Counted from the stretch's first letter, positions 42,788-51,806 are shown. The stretch is 64,000 bases of DNA from GCA-003244245 sp035606945 (GCA_035606945.1 DATNDR010000005.1:186001-250000), one strand, 5' to 3'. Notes: generated by a model not told the origin, from the sequence alone. Made by a program: numbers and translations.

Positions 42788-42852
42788 CCCCGACATGGAG
42801 ACATGTCGGGGTCAGCAGCACCCCACCGAGCCCGATATGTCTCCATGTCGGG
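42788..42852. repeat. Two adjacent hairpins that are also inverted copies of each other
   Basis: Hairpin 1 (42788-42811) has arms CCCCGACATG and CATGTCGGGG around loop GAGA. Hairpin 2 (42831-42852) has arms CCCGATATG and CATGTCGGG around loop TCTC, with one mismatch. Each hairpin is the near reverse complement of the other, so the pair can form two stems or one long stem. It covers the 3' end of the rhodanese gene and the gap to ddl. Confidence 0.8.
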
Positions 42853-43255
42853 CGGGGCGGGGGCTGCGGTGGGGCAGGTTTTGGTCGCGCCAGGCGCGGA
42901 AACCGCCGATGACGTCGGTGGCGTTGCGCAGGCCGAGGGTGTGCAGGGCTGCCGCGGCCAGGCTGGAGGTGTAGCCCTCCGAGCAGAGCACTATGACCTG
43001 CAGGTCGTAGCCAGTGACCTCCGGCAGGCGGGAATCGCACTCGGGGTCGAAGCGCCACTCCAGGTGGTTGCGCTCGACGACCAGGGCGCCGGGCACCTCG
43101 CCCTCCTCAGCGCGCTGCCAGCCAGGTCGGATGTCCACCAGCAGGGCCCCGTCGACCAGGGCCTCCCGGGCCTGTGCCGGCGTCAGGCGCCGCAGCCCAG
43201 CACGGGCCTGCGCCAGCAGCTGCTCGACACTGAGCGCCCCGGGTGGCCGGATCAC
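42812..43255 (-). CDS. Rhodanese-domain sulfurtransferase
   Basis: A 147-residue single rhodanese domain. The active-site Cys loop is VLCSEGYTSSLAA and the start of the domain LLVDIRPGWQRAEEGEVPGA is typical. It probably moves sulfane sulfur derived from cysteine breakdown. GTG at 43255 overlaps the stop of the cysteine dioxygenase gene, so the two are coupled. The C-terminal dozen residues are encoded by an inverted repeat and may be an addition. Confidence 0.88.
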   Translation of the reverse strand: MIRPPGALSVEQLLAQARAGLRRLTPAQAREALVDGALLVDIRPGWQRAEEGEVPGALVVERNHLEWRFDPECDSRLPEVTGYDLQVIVLCSEGYTSSLAAAALHTLGLRNATDVIGGFRAWRDQNLPHRSPRPARHGDISGSVGCC

Positions 43256-43755
43256 CAATCCACCCCGGCCTGTTCCGCCGCGACATGGCACAGCTGCGGT
43301 GGCTCCAACCGGTAGCGATTCATCACCGTGAGCCCCGGCGTGTAGATGTGGACGCTCACCGCGGGAACCGCGCCGATGTTGGTCACCTGGTGAACGTAAC
43401 GCGGACCGAAGACGCGGCAGCGCCCCGTTTCCAATGTCCGGGTGACCTCCACCGGTGGTCGGCCGGGCTTGGCCGCGACCACCCGTTCGGTCAGCGTGCC
43501 CGCCGCGACCGCGAAGGCACCCGACGCCGGGCCGTGATCGTGCAGATCGGTGCCCTGGCCGGGCAGCCAGGACAGTAGCCACACCTCGTGGTGTGGGTTT
43601 CGTTCGAGTAGCCGGTACCAGCGGGTGTCGGTGCGGTAGTCGACCAGCGGGCGCCACCGTTCGGGGTGCGCGGCCAGCGACATCGCCAGGCTGGTCGGGC
43701 TGCCTGGACGGACCATGTCAGCAGCGGGGACGGTGAGGTAGGGCACGGCATGCAC
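43252..43755 (-). CDS. Cysteine dioxygenase (cupin)
   Basis: A 167-residue cupin of the cysteine dioxygenase family, which oxidises cysteine to cysteinesulfinate with Fe(II) and O2. The two metal His lie in DLHDHGPASGAF and the third in GPRYVHQVTNIG. GTG at 43755 has GAGGAG six bases upstream. The overlapping rhodanese gene downstream makes a sulfur-handling pair seen in other actinobacteria. The substrate could be another thiol such as 3-mercaptopropionate. Confidence 0.88.
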   Translation of the reverse strand: MHAVPYLTVPAADMVRPGSPTSLAMSLAAHPERWRPLVDYRTDTRWYRLLERNPHHEVWLLSWLPGQGTDLHDHGPASGAFAVAAGTLTERVVAAKPGRPPVEVTRTLETGRCRVFGPRYVHQVTNIGAVPAVSVHIYTPGLTVMNRYRLEPPQLCHVAAEQAGVDW

Positions 43756-44007
43756 AGCGGGCTCCTCGCGAGATCGGTGAACCGACCGCGCACAGATCAC
43801 CGCCCGGGCAGGGCAGCCGTCAGGGGTACGCGGTCAGCAGGGTAGGGGGCTCACCGCGCGGGACAGAGCGCACTCGCCACCCGGCGCAGATCCACCGGGG
43901 ACCGCCGGACATAGACGAACGTGCTGCTCACGATGAATGATCAAACCAGTCGGTAGGGTATTCCGTCAAGGTTCCGGACAACCGGCTCCAGCCGTCGCTT
44001 GCCCGAG

Positions 44008-45018
44008 TCATTCCGGTTTGTGCGCCCGGCCGAGCAGTTCGGCGGCCATCTGCCGAGGTAACTGGCCGTCGTAGCAGACCCGGCGTACTCCGTCGGTGAT
44101 GGGCACCTCAACGCCGCAGCGGGTAGCCAGCCCCTGGATCGACAAGCTGGACTTCACGCCTTCGGCCACCTGGCCGTGGGTGGATTGCTGGGCTTGTTCC
44201 ACGGTGTCGCCCGCACCCAGCCGGTAGCCGAAGGAGCGGTTGCGCGACAGCGGTGACGAGCAGGTGGCCACCAGATCGCCGAGGCCGGCCAGGCCCGCAA
44301 AGGTCATCGGATCGGCCCCCAGCGCGGCGCCCAGCCGTCCCATCTCGGCCAATCCCCGGGTGATCAGGGTGGCTAGCGTGTTGTCCCCATAACCCAATCC
44401 GGCAGCCACCCCGCAGGCCAGCGCAATGACGTTCTTGCACGCGCCGCCGAGTTCGCAGCCGATGACGTCGGTATTGGTATAGGGCCGGAAATAACGGGTC
44501 CCGCAGGCGCGCTGCACCGCAACCGCCCGGTCGTGATCGACGCATGCCACGACGCTCGCGGTGGGCTGTTCGGCCGCGATTTCCCGCGCCAGATTAGGAC
44601 CGGACACCACGACGACATGATCGGGTGTAACCGCTGTGACGTCGATCACCACTTCGCTCATCCGCTTGAGGCTGGTCAGTTCGACGCCCTTGGCCAGGCT
44701 GATCAGGGTGGCCTCCGGCGGCATCGACTTGTGCCAGTCGCCCAGGTTGTCGCGCAGCGTCTGGCTGGGCACGGCGAACACGACGGTGTCCACGCCGTCG
44801 AGCGCCTCCTTCGCGCACGCCGTGGCCCGCAGGGACGCCGGCAGCGTCACCCCCGGCAGGTAATCCGGGTTGCCATGCCGGCACCGCACCGCGTCGGCCA
44901 CTTCAGCCCGGCGGGCCCAGAGCACCACATCCCGACCGGCGTCGGCGAGCACCTTGGCGAAGGTGGTGCCCCAGGAGCCCGCGCCCATCACCGCGATCCG
45001 CTGCACTGCGACAGTCAT
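44008..45018 (-). CDS. gpsA: Glycerol-3-phosphate dehydrogenase [NAD(P)+]
   Basis: GpsA supplies sn-glycerol-3-phosphate for phospholipids. 336 residues: Rossmann motif IAVMGAGSWGTTFAKVLAD at the N-terminus, FAVPSQTLR, GPNLAREIA, the catalytic Lys in GCELGGACKNVIALACG, and GLAGLGDLVATCSSPLSRNR. The ATG overlaps the plsC stop (ATGA), coupling it to the acyltransferase that uses related substrates. Confidence 0.97.
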   Translation of the reverse strand: MTVAVQRIAVMGAGSWGTTFAKVLADAGRDVVLWARRAEVADAVRCRHGNPDYLPGVTLPASLRATACAKEALDGVDTVVFAVPSQTLRDNLGDWHKSMPPEATLISLAKGVELTSLKRMSEVVIDVTAVTPDHVVVVSGPNLAREIAAEQPTASVVACVDHDRAVAVQRACGTRYFRPYTNTDVIGCELGGACKNVIALACGVAAGLGYGDNTLATLITRGLAEMGRLGAALGADPMTFAGLAGLGDLVATCSSPLSRNRSFGYRLGAGDTVEQAQQSTHGQVAEGVKSSLSIQGLATRCGVEVPITDGVRRVCYDGQLPRQMAAELLGRAHKPE

Positions 45019-45743
45019 GACGGGTGCTCCCGATACCGTTCGGGTTGCCGGGGATCGAAGAAACCGGTGGGCGCCGGCTGTTCGCGGACCTCGGCAAGCA
45101 GCCTGCGGACTCCGTCCATCACCCGGTCGGTGGCCTTCCGGAGCAGGGGCCCGTCCACGGGCTGTCGCCGGAACTCCGACAGGTCCACCGGCGCGCCGGC
45201 TCGCACGATCACCTCGGTTCGCGGTAGCGGGCGGAATCGCCGACCGTAGTGGTCGTAGACCCGATGCGTGCCCCAATGCACGACCGGCACCACCGGCACG
45301 TCGGTGTTCAGGGCCAGCCGGGCGACCCCGGTGTGCGCCGCCATCGGCCAGTGATCCGGGTCGCGGGTGATGGTGCCCTCGGGATAGATCAACACGGCTT
45401 TGCCCGCAGCGAGCGCGTCCTCGGCGTGCCGTAGGCTGTCGCCGGCCTCGGCGCTGCCGCGACGCACCGGGATCTGGCCTGCTGCGGTCATCACCCGGCC
45501 GGCCACCGGCAGCCGGAACAGATCCTGCTTGGCCAGAAACCGCGGAATCCGGCCTTTGCGGTGCACGAACACCGCGGTGTAAAGCGGGTCCAGGTAGGAG
45601 ATGTGGTTGCACGCCACGAGCACCGGTCCGAACTCGGGAATGTGCTCGATACCCTCGAAGCGGCGCCGCGCCAGTAGGTGGCTGAGCGGGTAGAACACCA
45701 CGATGCACAACCCGATGGAAAGCCCGGCCTTTTCCCGCGCCAC
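45015..45743 (-). CDS. 1-acyl-sn-glycerol-3-phosphate acyltransferase (PlsC family)
   Basis: A 242-residue PlsC-type acyltransferase with the catalytic HX4D motif in CNHISYLDPLY and the substrate motif in VLIYPEGTITRD. An N-terminal hydrophobic stretch (SIGLCIVVFYPLSHLLA) likely binds the membrane. GTG 45743 has GAGGAG six bases upstream. Coupled to gpsA by a four-base overlap, consistent with phosphatidic acid synthesis. Divergent from fbiD. Confidence 0.93.
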   Translation of the reverse strand: MAREKAGLSIGLCIVVFYPLSHLLARRRFEGIEHIPEFGPVLVACNHISYLDPLYTAVFVHRKGRIPRFLAKQDLFRLPVAGRVMTAAGQIPVRRGSAEAGDSLRHAEDALAAGKAVLIYPEGTITRDPDHWPMAAHTGVARLALNTDVPVVPVVHWGTHRVYDHYGRRFRPLPRTEVIVRAGAPVDLSEFRRQPVDGPLLRKATDRVMDGVRRLLAEVREQPAPTGFFDPRQPERYREHPS

Positions 45744-45858
45744 GCCGTCCTCCTCGCGCTGAGTTCGTGCTTGCAGCCCTGAGCTGACCCCGTCAGGCGA
45801 AGTCTTCCCTGCTGCCGGAGTGTGGGTCCAGTGGCCGCCGGCACGGGACCATGTGGTG

Positions 45859-46518
45859 ATGCCCGTGGACCTGCTGGTGGCGATCAAACCGCTCGCCTGG
45901 GCCAAGACCCGGCTGCGCGGCGCGGCCGATGGCGGCAGCGGTGACCCGGCTGCACATGCCCGATTGGTCGTCGCCATGGCCCGAGACACCGTCGCGGCCG
46001 CAGCCGCCGCGGCGCTGGTGCGCCGGGCAGTCGCGGTCTGCTCCGACGGGGTGGTGTGCCGAGTTCTGGCGGTGGATGGGGTCGACACCGTCGCCGATGA
46101 ACCGGCCGACGGCCTCAACTCAGCTCTTCGGTATGGCGAGGCCCTGCTGCGCACCGCGGACCCGGCCACGGCAGTCGCGGCCATGCCCGCCGACCTGCCG
46201 GCGTTGCGCCCGCAAGAGCTGGACTGCGCGCTGCGCGACGCGCTGGCCACCGGCGGCCGGGCGTTCTGCGCCGATCAGGCCGGCATCGGGACGACCCTGC
46301 TGCTGGCCCCACCGGGACACGCGCTGGCGCCCCGTTTCGGACCCTACTCGGCGGCCGCGCATCGGGCCGGCGGCGCCCGGGAGCTGTCCGGTCGCTGGCC
46401 GGGTCTGCGCTGCGATGTCGATACCGCGGCCGATCTGGCCCTTGCCCGCGAGCTGGGGCTTGGTCGATTGACGCGAGCTGCACTGCAATGTGGTAAACGG
46501 GGCGAAACCTGGGCCTGA
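45859..46518 (+). CDS. fbiD: Phosphoenolpyruvate guanylyltransferase (F420 synthesis)
   Basis: FbiD/CofC activates phosphoenolpyruvate (or phospholactate) with GTP in coenzyme F420 synthesis. 219 residues, with DLLVAIKPLAWAKTRLRG at the start (the KP-x3-KTRL nucleotide loop), AVCSDGVV, DGLNSALRYGE, AMPADLPALRPQEL and the C-terminal CDVDTAADLALA. The ATG at 45859 follows two in-frame GTGs, so the start may be up to six bases earlier. The gpsA-fbiD-ppk-mutT1 order equals that of mycobacteria. Confidence 0.92.
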   Translation: MPVDLLVAIKPLAWAKTRLRGAADGGSGDPAAHARLVVAMARDTVAAAAAAALVRRAVAVCSDGVVCRVLAVDGVDTVADEPADGLNSALRYGEALLRTADPATAVAAMPADLPALRPQELDCALRDALATGGRAFCADQAGIGTTLLLAPPGHALAPRFGPYSAAAHRAGGARELSGRWPGLRCDVDTAADLALARELGLGRLTRAALQCGKRGETWA

Positions 46519-46535
46519 TACGAGACAATGGCGGG

Positions 46536-48710
46536 GTGAGCCAGCACCTCACCCCGCTGACTAGCCGGAACACACCGAGGACCGACAGTGCTGTGGTAGC
46601 GGTACCACCCGCTCCCCCGGCAGCGACCCCGGTACCGTTAGTGACCGATCTGCCCGAAGACCGCTATCTCAATCGGGAATTGTCCTGGCTGGACTTCAAC
46701 GCCCGAGTGCTGGCGTTGGCTGAGGACACCAGCCAGCCGCTGCTGGAGCGGGCCAAGTTCCTGGCGATCTTCGCGTCGAACCAGGACGAGTTCTACATGG
46801 TGCGCGTCGCGGGGCTCAAGCGCCGCGAAGAAGCCGGGCTGGCGGTGCGCAGCGCGGACGGCCTGTCCCCACAGGACCAGCTGGCCCAGATCGCCATGCG
46901 CAGCCGGGAACTCACCGGACGCCAAGCCCGGATCTGCCTCGACTCGGTCAGCCCGGAGCTGGAGAAGCGCGACATCACCTTCGTCACCTGGTCCGACCTT
47001 GACGATCAGCAGCGGTTGCGGCTGTCGGGTTACTTCTCCGAAAAGATCTTCCCCGTGCTCACCCCGTTGGCGGTGGACCCGGCGCACCCGTTTCCCTACA
47101 TCTCCAGCCTGTCATTGAACCTGGCCGTGACGGTGCGTGACCCGGACAGCCGCATCGAGCGCTTCGCTCGGGTCAAGGTGCCCAACAACGTGCCACGGCT
47201 GGTGCGGGTGGACAGCGATCAGGACGATCGTGGTTCGCCGCGCGCGACCTTCCTGCCACTGGAGGAACTGATCGGGGCCCATCTCGGCGAGATGTTCGCC
47301 GGTATGGAGGTGGTCGACTGGCACCTGTTCCGGGTCACCCGTAACGCCGATTTCGAGGTCGAGGAAGACCGCGACGAGGACCTGCTCAAAGCCATGGAGC
47401 GCGAGCTCGCGCGCCGCCGCTTCGGCCCACCGGTGCGCCTCGAGGTGGCCGACACGATGACCGAGCATGTCTTGGAGCTGCTGCTGCGCGAGCTCGACGT
47501 CGATCCGCATGACGTCGTCGAGGTGCCCGGCCTGCTCGACTTGTCCTGCCTGTGGCAGCTCTACGCGCTACCCGCCCCGGAGCTCAAAGACCAGCCGTTC
47601 GTTCCCGCCACGCACCCGGCCTTCGGGGAAGGCGAAAGCCCCAAGGACATTTTCGCCACCCTGCGCGAGGGTGACGTGGTGGTGCACCACCCGTACGACT
47701 CGTTCTCCACCAGCGTGCAACGGTTCATCGAACAGGCGGCCGCGGACCCGCAGGTGTTAGCGATCAAGCAGACGCTCTACCGGACCTCCGGCGACTCCCC
47801 CATCGTCGACGCGTTGATCGACGCAGCCGAGGCCGGCAAGCAGGTCGTCGCACTGGTGGAGGTCAAGGCGCGATTCGATGAGCAGGCCAATATCCGGTGG
47901 GCCCGGGAGTTGGAACGCGCCGGGGTGCACGTGGTCTACGGGCTGATGGGGCTCAAGACGCACTGCAAGACCTCGCTGGTGGTGCGCCAGGAGGGTTCGA
48001 CGATCCGCCGCTACTGCCATATCGGCACCGGTAATTACAACCCGAAGACAGCGCGGCTCTACGAGGACATCGGGTTGTTCACCGCCAAGCCGGAGATCGG
48101 CGCCGACCTCACCGACCTGTTCAACTCGCTGACCGGTTACGCACGGCAGACGTCCTACCGCAGCCTGCTGGTCGCGCCCTACGGCATCCGGCGCGGCATC
48201 GTCGAACGGATCGAGGGCGAGATCGCACACGCCCGCGCTGGCCGCCAGGCCGGGATCCGGATCAAGGTCAACTCTCTGGTCGACGAGCAGGTGATCGATG
48301 CGCTGTACCGGGCCTCATTGGCCGGCGTGCGTGCCGACATCGTGGTCCGCGGCATCTGCGCGCTCATCCCCGGACGCCCGGAATTGTCGGACAATATCCA
48401 GGTCCGCTCGATCCTGGGCCGGTTCTTGGAACACTCGCGCGTCTTCCATTTCACGGGCGCGGGCGAGCACTGGATCGGCAGCGCGGACATGATGCACCGC
48501 AACCTGGACCGGCGGGTGGAGGTGCTGGTGCGGGTGGCCGATCCGGCCGTGACCGACGAGCTGGACGCGATACTCGACTCCGCTTTGGACCCCGCGACCC
48601 GGTGCTGGGTGCTGACCGCGGACGGCTCATGGCGACCCTCCCCGTCAGATGGCACGACCGTCCGGGATCATCAAGTGCAGGAGATCCACCGTCACCGCAG
48701 GAGTGAGTGA
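46536..48710 (+). CDS. ppk: Polyphosphate kinase
   Basis: PPK1 polymerises phosphate from ATP. 724 residues: NRELSWLDFNARVLALAED, FLAIFASNQDEFYMVRVAGL and the autophosphorylated His regions KTHCKTSLVVR and CHIGTGNYNPKTA. The C-terminal domain includes RSILGRFLEHSRVFHF and MMHRNLDRRVEVLV. GTG start 46536. Close to fbiD (17 bases) and mutT1 (3 bases), so one transcript. Confidence 0.97.
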   Translation: MSQHLTPLTSRNTPRTDSAVVAVPPAPPAATPVPLVTDLPEDRYLNRELSWLDFNARVLALAEDTSQPLLERAKFLAIFASNQDEFYMVRVAGLKRREEAGLAVRSADGLSPQDQLAQIAMRSRELTGRQARICLDSVSPELEKRDITFVTWSDLDDQQRLRLSGYFSEKIFPVLTPLAVDPAHPFPYISSLSLNLAVTVRDPDSRIERFARVKVPNNVPRLVRVDSDQDDRGSPRATFLPLEELIGAHLGEMFAGMEVVDWHLFRVTRNADFEVEEDRDEDLLKAMERELARRRFGPPVRLEVADTMTEHVLELLLRELDVDPHDVVEVPGLLDLSCLWQLYALPAPELKDQPFVPATHPAFGEGESPKDIFATLREGDVVVHHPYDSFSTSVQRFIEQAAADPQVLAIKQTLYRTSGDSPIVDALIDAAEAGKQVVALVEVKARFDEQANIRWARELERAGVHVVYGLMGLKTHCKTSLVVRQEGSTIRRYCHIGTGNYNPKTARLYEDIGLFTAKPEIGADLTDLFNSLTGYARQTSYRSLLVAPYGIRRGIVERIEGEIAHARAGRQAGIRIKVNSLVDEQVIDALYRASLAGVRADIVVRGICALIPGRPELSDNIQVRSILGRFLEHSRVFHFTGAGEHWIGSADMMHRNLDRRVEVLVRVADPAVTDELDAILDSALDPATRCWVLTADGSWRPSPSDGTTVRDHQVQEIHRHRRSE

Positions 48711-48713
48711 CCA

Positions 48714-49619
48714 GTGCCCGCCCTGATTGCCGCCGGCGCGGTGGTGTGGCGGCGCTCGCCGTCCGGCGAGGTCGAGGTGGCGGTGATACACCGGCCACGC
48801 TACGACGACTGGTCGCTGCCCAAGGGCAAATCGCACGCCGGAGAACTACTGTCGGTCACCGCGGTCCGTGAGGTGGCCGAGGAAACTGGCCAGGCCATCA
48901 CGCTGGGTAGACGGTTGGGCACGACTCGTTACCTGGTGCCCGCCGGCGAAAAGGTGGTCCACTACTGGCTGGCACTCGCCACCGGGGGCGACTTTCGTCC
49001 CAGCGATGAGGTCGACGAGTTGCGCTGGCTGCCCGTCTCGGAGGCGCTCGAACTGCTCAGCCATCTCCACGATCAGACGCTGCTGGCCGGCATCGGCGGC
49101 CTGACGGCGGTCACCGCCACCGTGTTGCTGGTGCGCCACGGTGACGCCGGCGAGCGCGAGGACTGGCACGGCGATGATGATCTGCGCCCGCTGACCGCTG
49201 CGGGCCACCGGCAGGCCAAGGTCCTGCTCGCGCTGCTCCCGCTGTTCGGCGCCCGGCGGATCTACTCCGCATCACCCTTGCGCTGCCGGCAAAGCGTCGA
49301 GGGTCTCGCCGCGGACCTCGGAGTGCCCACCATCATCGAGACTCGGTTGTCAGAGGACGGGTACCTGGCTGATCGCGCTGCAGGGCTGCGGCGGCTGCTG
49401 GAGATCGCGGCCGAGCCGGGTGGACCGGCCGTGGTGTGCAGCCAGGGCGGGGTGATTCCCGATCTGGTCGACACGCTGGCCGAATCCGCCGGGCTCGAGC
49501 CGCTCGATGTGGCGAGCGCGAAGGGCAGCTTCTGGGGGCTGTTTTTCGGTGCAGGCTCATCCGCGTCTGCCCTGCTGCGCGCCGACTACTACGACGACGC
49601 AGTGGGCTGCAGTTCGTGA
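48714..49619 (+). CDS. mutT1: MutT1-type NUDIX hydrolase with histidine phosphatase domain
   Basis: A 301-residue two-domain protein as in mycobacterial MutT1, which hydrolyses 8-oxo-GTP and diadenosine polyphosphates. The NUDIX box is GELLSVTAVREVAEETGQAI (Glu ligands present) and the C-terminal half carries the RHG motif VLLVRHGDAGE with a later SASPLRCRQS. Start GTG 48714, three bases after ppk. A 19-bp tandem duplication covers its stop codon. Confidence 0.93.
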   Translation: MPALIAAGAVVWRRSPSGEVEVAVIHRPRYDDWSLPKGKSHAGELLSVTAVREVAEETGQAITLGRRLGTTRYLVPAGEKVVHYWLALATGGDFRPSDEVDELRWLPVSEALELLSHLHDQTLLAGIGGLTAVTATVLLVRHGDAGEREDWHGDDDLRPLTAAGHRQAKVLLALLPLFGARRIYSASPLRCRQSVEGLAADLGVPTIIETRLSEDGYLADRAAGLRRLLEIAAEPGGPAVVCSQGGVIPDLVDTLAESAGLEPLDVASAKGSFWGLFFGAGSSASALLRADYYDDAVGCSS

Positions 49620-49640
49620 GCTGGGCTGCAGTTCGTGAGC
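49603..49640. repeat. 19-bp tandem duplication over the mutT1 stop codon
   Basis: TGGGCTGCAGTTCGTGAGC occurs twice in direct succession, at 49603-49621 and 49622-49640. The first copy holds the mutT1 stop. It fills most of the gap where hupB would be expected, so it may mark a rearrangement. Confidence 0.9.
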
Positions 49641-49664
49641 TGTCTGTTGGCCAGGCCGAGCCAG

Positions 49665-50261
49665 TCAGCGCTGGGTTATCGTGGTCGGCAGCCAGGCTGG
49701 GCGCTGCGCCTCGAACGCGTCGATCTCCTCAGCATGCCGCAAGCTCAGCGCGATATCGTCGAGACCTTCCAGCAGCCGCCAGCGGGTGTAGCCGTCGATC
49801 GCAAAACCGAAGGTCAGATCCTTGGCCTGCACGGTCTGCTCGGAAAGATCGACGGTGACCTCGGTACCCGGTTCGCTTTCCAACAGCTTCCACAGCAGTT
49901 CCACATCGTCGCGCCGGCACTGCGCCGCGAGCAGACCTTGCTTACCCGCATTACCACGGAATATCTCACCGAATCGCGGCGAGATCACCACCCGGAACCC
50001 GTAGTCCAGTAGCGCCCACACGGCGTGCTCACGCGACGATCCGGTACCGAAATCCGGCCCGGCGACCAATACGCTGCCGTTGCAGTAGGCCTCGTGGTTG
50101 AGCACGAAATCCTCGTGCGCACGCCAAGCTGCGAATAGCCCGTCCTCGAAACCGGTGCGCGTCACCCTCTTGAGGTACACCGCGGGGATGATCTGATCGG
50201 TGTCCACGTCAGACCGACGCAACGGCACCCCAACACCCGTGTGCCTCCTGAACGCCTGCAT
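49665..50261 (-). CDS. leuD: 3-isopropylmalate dehydratase small subunit
   Basis: LeuD, with LeuC, isomerises 2- to 3-isopropylmalate in leucine synthesis. 198 residues: DVDTDQIIPAVYLKRVTRTGFEDGLF region and VAGPDFGTGSSREHAVWALL, the substrate-binding loop. ATG at 50261 has AGGAG eight bases upstream. It follows leuC by 38 bases. Convergent with mutT1. Confidence 0.97.
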   Translation of the reverse strand: MQAFRRHTGVGVPLRRSDVDTDQIIPAVYLKRVTRTGFEDGLFAAWRAHEDFVLNHEAYCNGSVLVAGPDFGTGSSREHAVWALLDYGFRVVISPRFGEIFRGNAGKQGLLAAQCRRDDVELLWKLLESEPGTEVTVDLSEQTVQAKDLTFGFAIDGYTRWRLLEGLDDIALSLRHAEEIDAFEAQRPAWLPTTITQR

Positions 50262-50299
50262 CGTAGGTACTCCTTTCCCCGCGCCTTCCGGTGCGGGGG

Positions 50300-51736
50300 T
50301 TATGTGAGGTCGGAGGGGGACGAGAGGGTGCCGCGGATGGCGGTGGCGGCCGCGACCAGTGGTGAGACCAGGTGGGTGCGGCCGCCCTTGCCTTGGCGGC
50401 CTTCGAAGTTGCGATTGGACGTCGAGGCGCAGCGCTCCCCGGCGGCGAGCTGATCGGGGTTCATTCCCAGGCACATCGAACAGCCTGCCGACCGCCACTG
50501 GGCACCGGCCGCGGTGAACACCTCGTGCAGGCCCTCGGCCTCGGCCTGGGCGCGTACCCGCATCGAGCCGGGAACGACGAGCATCCGCACCCCGTCGCGC
50601 ACCCGGCGGCCGGCGAGTACTGCCGCAGCGGCGCGAAGATCTTCGATCCGCCCATTGGTGCACGACCCGAGGAACACCGCGTCCACCGCGATATCGCGCA
50701 GCGGCGTGCCGGGTTGCAGGTCCATGTACGACAGCGCCTTGTGCACCGCGAGCCGCTCGCCTTCATCGGTGATCTGCTCCGGATCGGGCACCCGCTCAGA
50801 CAGCGGCAGACCCTGGCCGGGGTTGGTGCCCCAGGTGACGAACGGGGTCAGCGTGTCGGCGTCAATGTGCACGTCAGCGTCGAAGACGGCGTCGGCGTCG
50901 GTGTGCAGCGACTGCCAATGCGCCACCGCAGCGTCCCACTGCGGACCGGCCGGCGTGTGCGGCCGACCGGCCAGGTAGTCGAATGTCGTGGCGTCCGGCG
51001 CGATCATGCCGGCGCGGGCACCCGCCTCGATCGACATGTTGCAGATCGTCATGCGGGCTTCCATGGACAGCTGCTCGATCACGTTGCCCCGGTATTCCAG
51101 CACGTAGCCCGCGCCGCCACCGGTGCCGATCCGGGCGATCACCGCCAGGATGATGTCCTTGCTGGTGACGCCGGCCGGCAGCGATCCGTCGCGGCTGTGC
51201 ACGACGACCGACATGGTTTTGAACGCGCGCAACGGCAGTGTCTGGGTGGCCAGTACATGCTCCACCTCGGACGTGCCGATACCGAAAGCCAGCGCACCGA
51301 AGGCGCCGTGGGTGGAAGTGTGCGAGTCACCGCAGACCACCGTCATCCCCGGTTGGGTCAACCCCAGTTGCGGGCCTACGACGTGCACGATGCCCTGCTC
51401 GACGTCGCCCATCGAGTGCAGCCGCACACCGAACTCTGCACAGTTGCGGCGCAGCGTCTCCACTTGAGTACGCGACACCTCGTCGGCAATCGGCAACTCG
51501 ATGTCCACGGTGGGGACGTTGTGATCCTCGGTGGCGATCGTCAGATCGGGTCGGCGGACCGGCCGGCCGGCCAGTCGCAGACCGTCGAAGGCCTGCGGGC
51601 TGGTGACCTCGTGCACCAGATGCAGGTCGATGTACAGCAGGTCGGGCGCCACGCCGCCCGAGCTGGTATCGGGATTGTCGTCGCCCCGGTGAACCACATG
51701 GGCATCCCAAACTTTCGCGGCTAGCGTGCGTCCCAT
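50300..51736 (-). CDS. leuC: 3-isopropylmalate dehydratase large subunit
   Basis: LeuC, an aconitase-family 4Fe-4S enzyme of 478 residues. Cluster Cys residues are in FLGSCTNGRIEDLRAA and SMCLGMNPDQ; VCGDSHTSTHGAFGALAFG is the family signature near the N-terminal half. ATG 51736. Divergent from an IclR regulator of the NdgR/LtbR type that controls leuCD in related bacteria. Confidence 0.97.
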   Translation of the reverse strand: MGRTLAAKVWDAHVVHRGDDNPDTSSGGVAPDLLYIDLHLVHEVTSPQAFDGLRLAGRPVRRPDLTIATEDHNVPTVDIELPIADEVSRTQVETLRRNCAEFGVRLHSMGDVEQGIVHVVGPQLGLTQPGMTVVCGDSHTSTHGAFGALAFGIGTSEVEHVLATQTLPLRAFKTMSVVVHSRDGSLPAGVTSKDIILAVIARIGTGGGAGYVLEYRGNVIEQLSMEARMTICNMSIEAGARAGMIAPDATTFDYLAGRPHTPAGPQWDAAVAHWQSLHTDADAVFDADVHIDADTLTPFVTWGTNPGQGLPLSERVPDPEQITDEGERLAVHKALSYMDLQPGTPLRDIAVDAVFLGSCTNGRIEDLRAAAAVLAGRRVRDGVRMLVVPGSMRVRAQAEAEGLHEVFTAAGAQWRSAGCSMCLGMNPDQLAAGERCASTSNRNFEGRQGKGGRTHLVSPLVAAATAIRGTLSSPSDLT

Positions 51737-51770
51737 CGGCGTGATTCCTCCGCCATCTGCTCCCGCATGC

Positions 51771-51800
51771 TGGACTTCTCACATGTCGGGAAGTTAATAT
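51771..51800 (+). promoter_or_regulatory. Candidate leaderless promoter of the IclR regulator
   Basis: TGGACT (51771-51776) and TAATAT (51795-51800) are spaced 18 bases; a transcript beginning about seven bases later would start at the GTG of the regulator (51807). No ribosome binding site precedes that GTG, which fits a leaderless mRNA. The 70-base region is shared with the leuC promoter. Confidence 0.5.
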
Positions 51801-51806
51801 CGGTAC

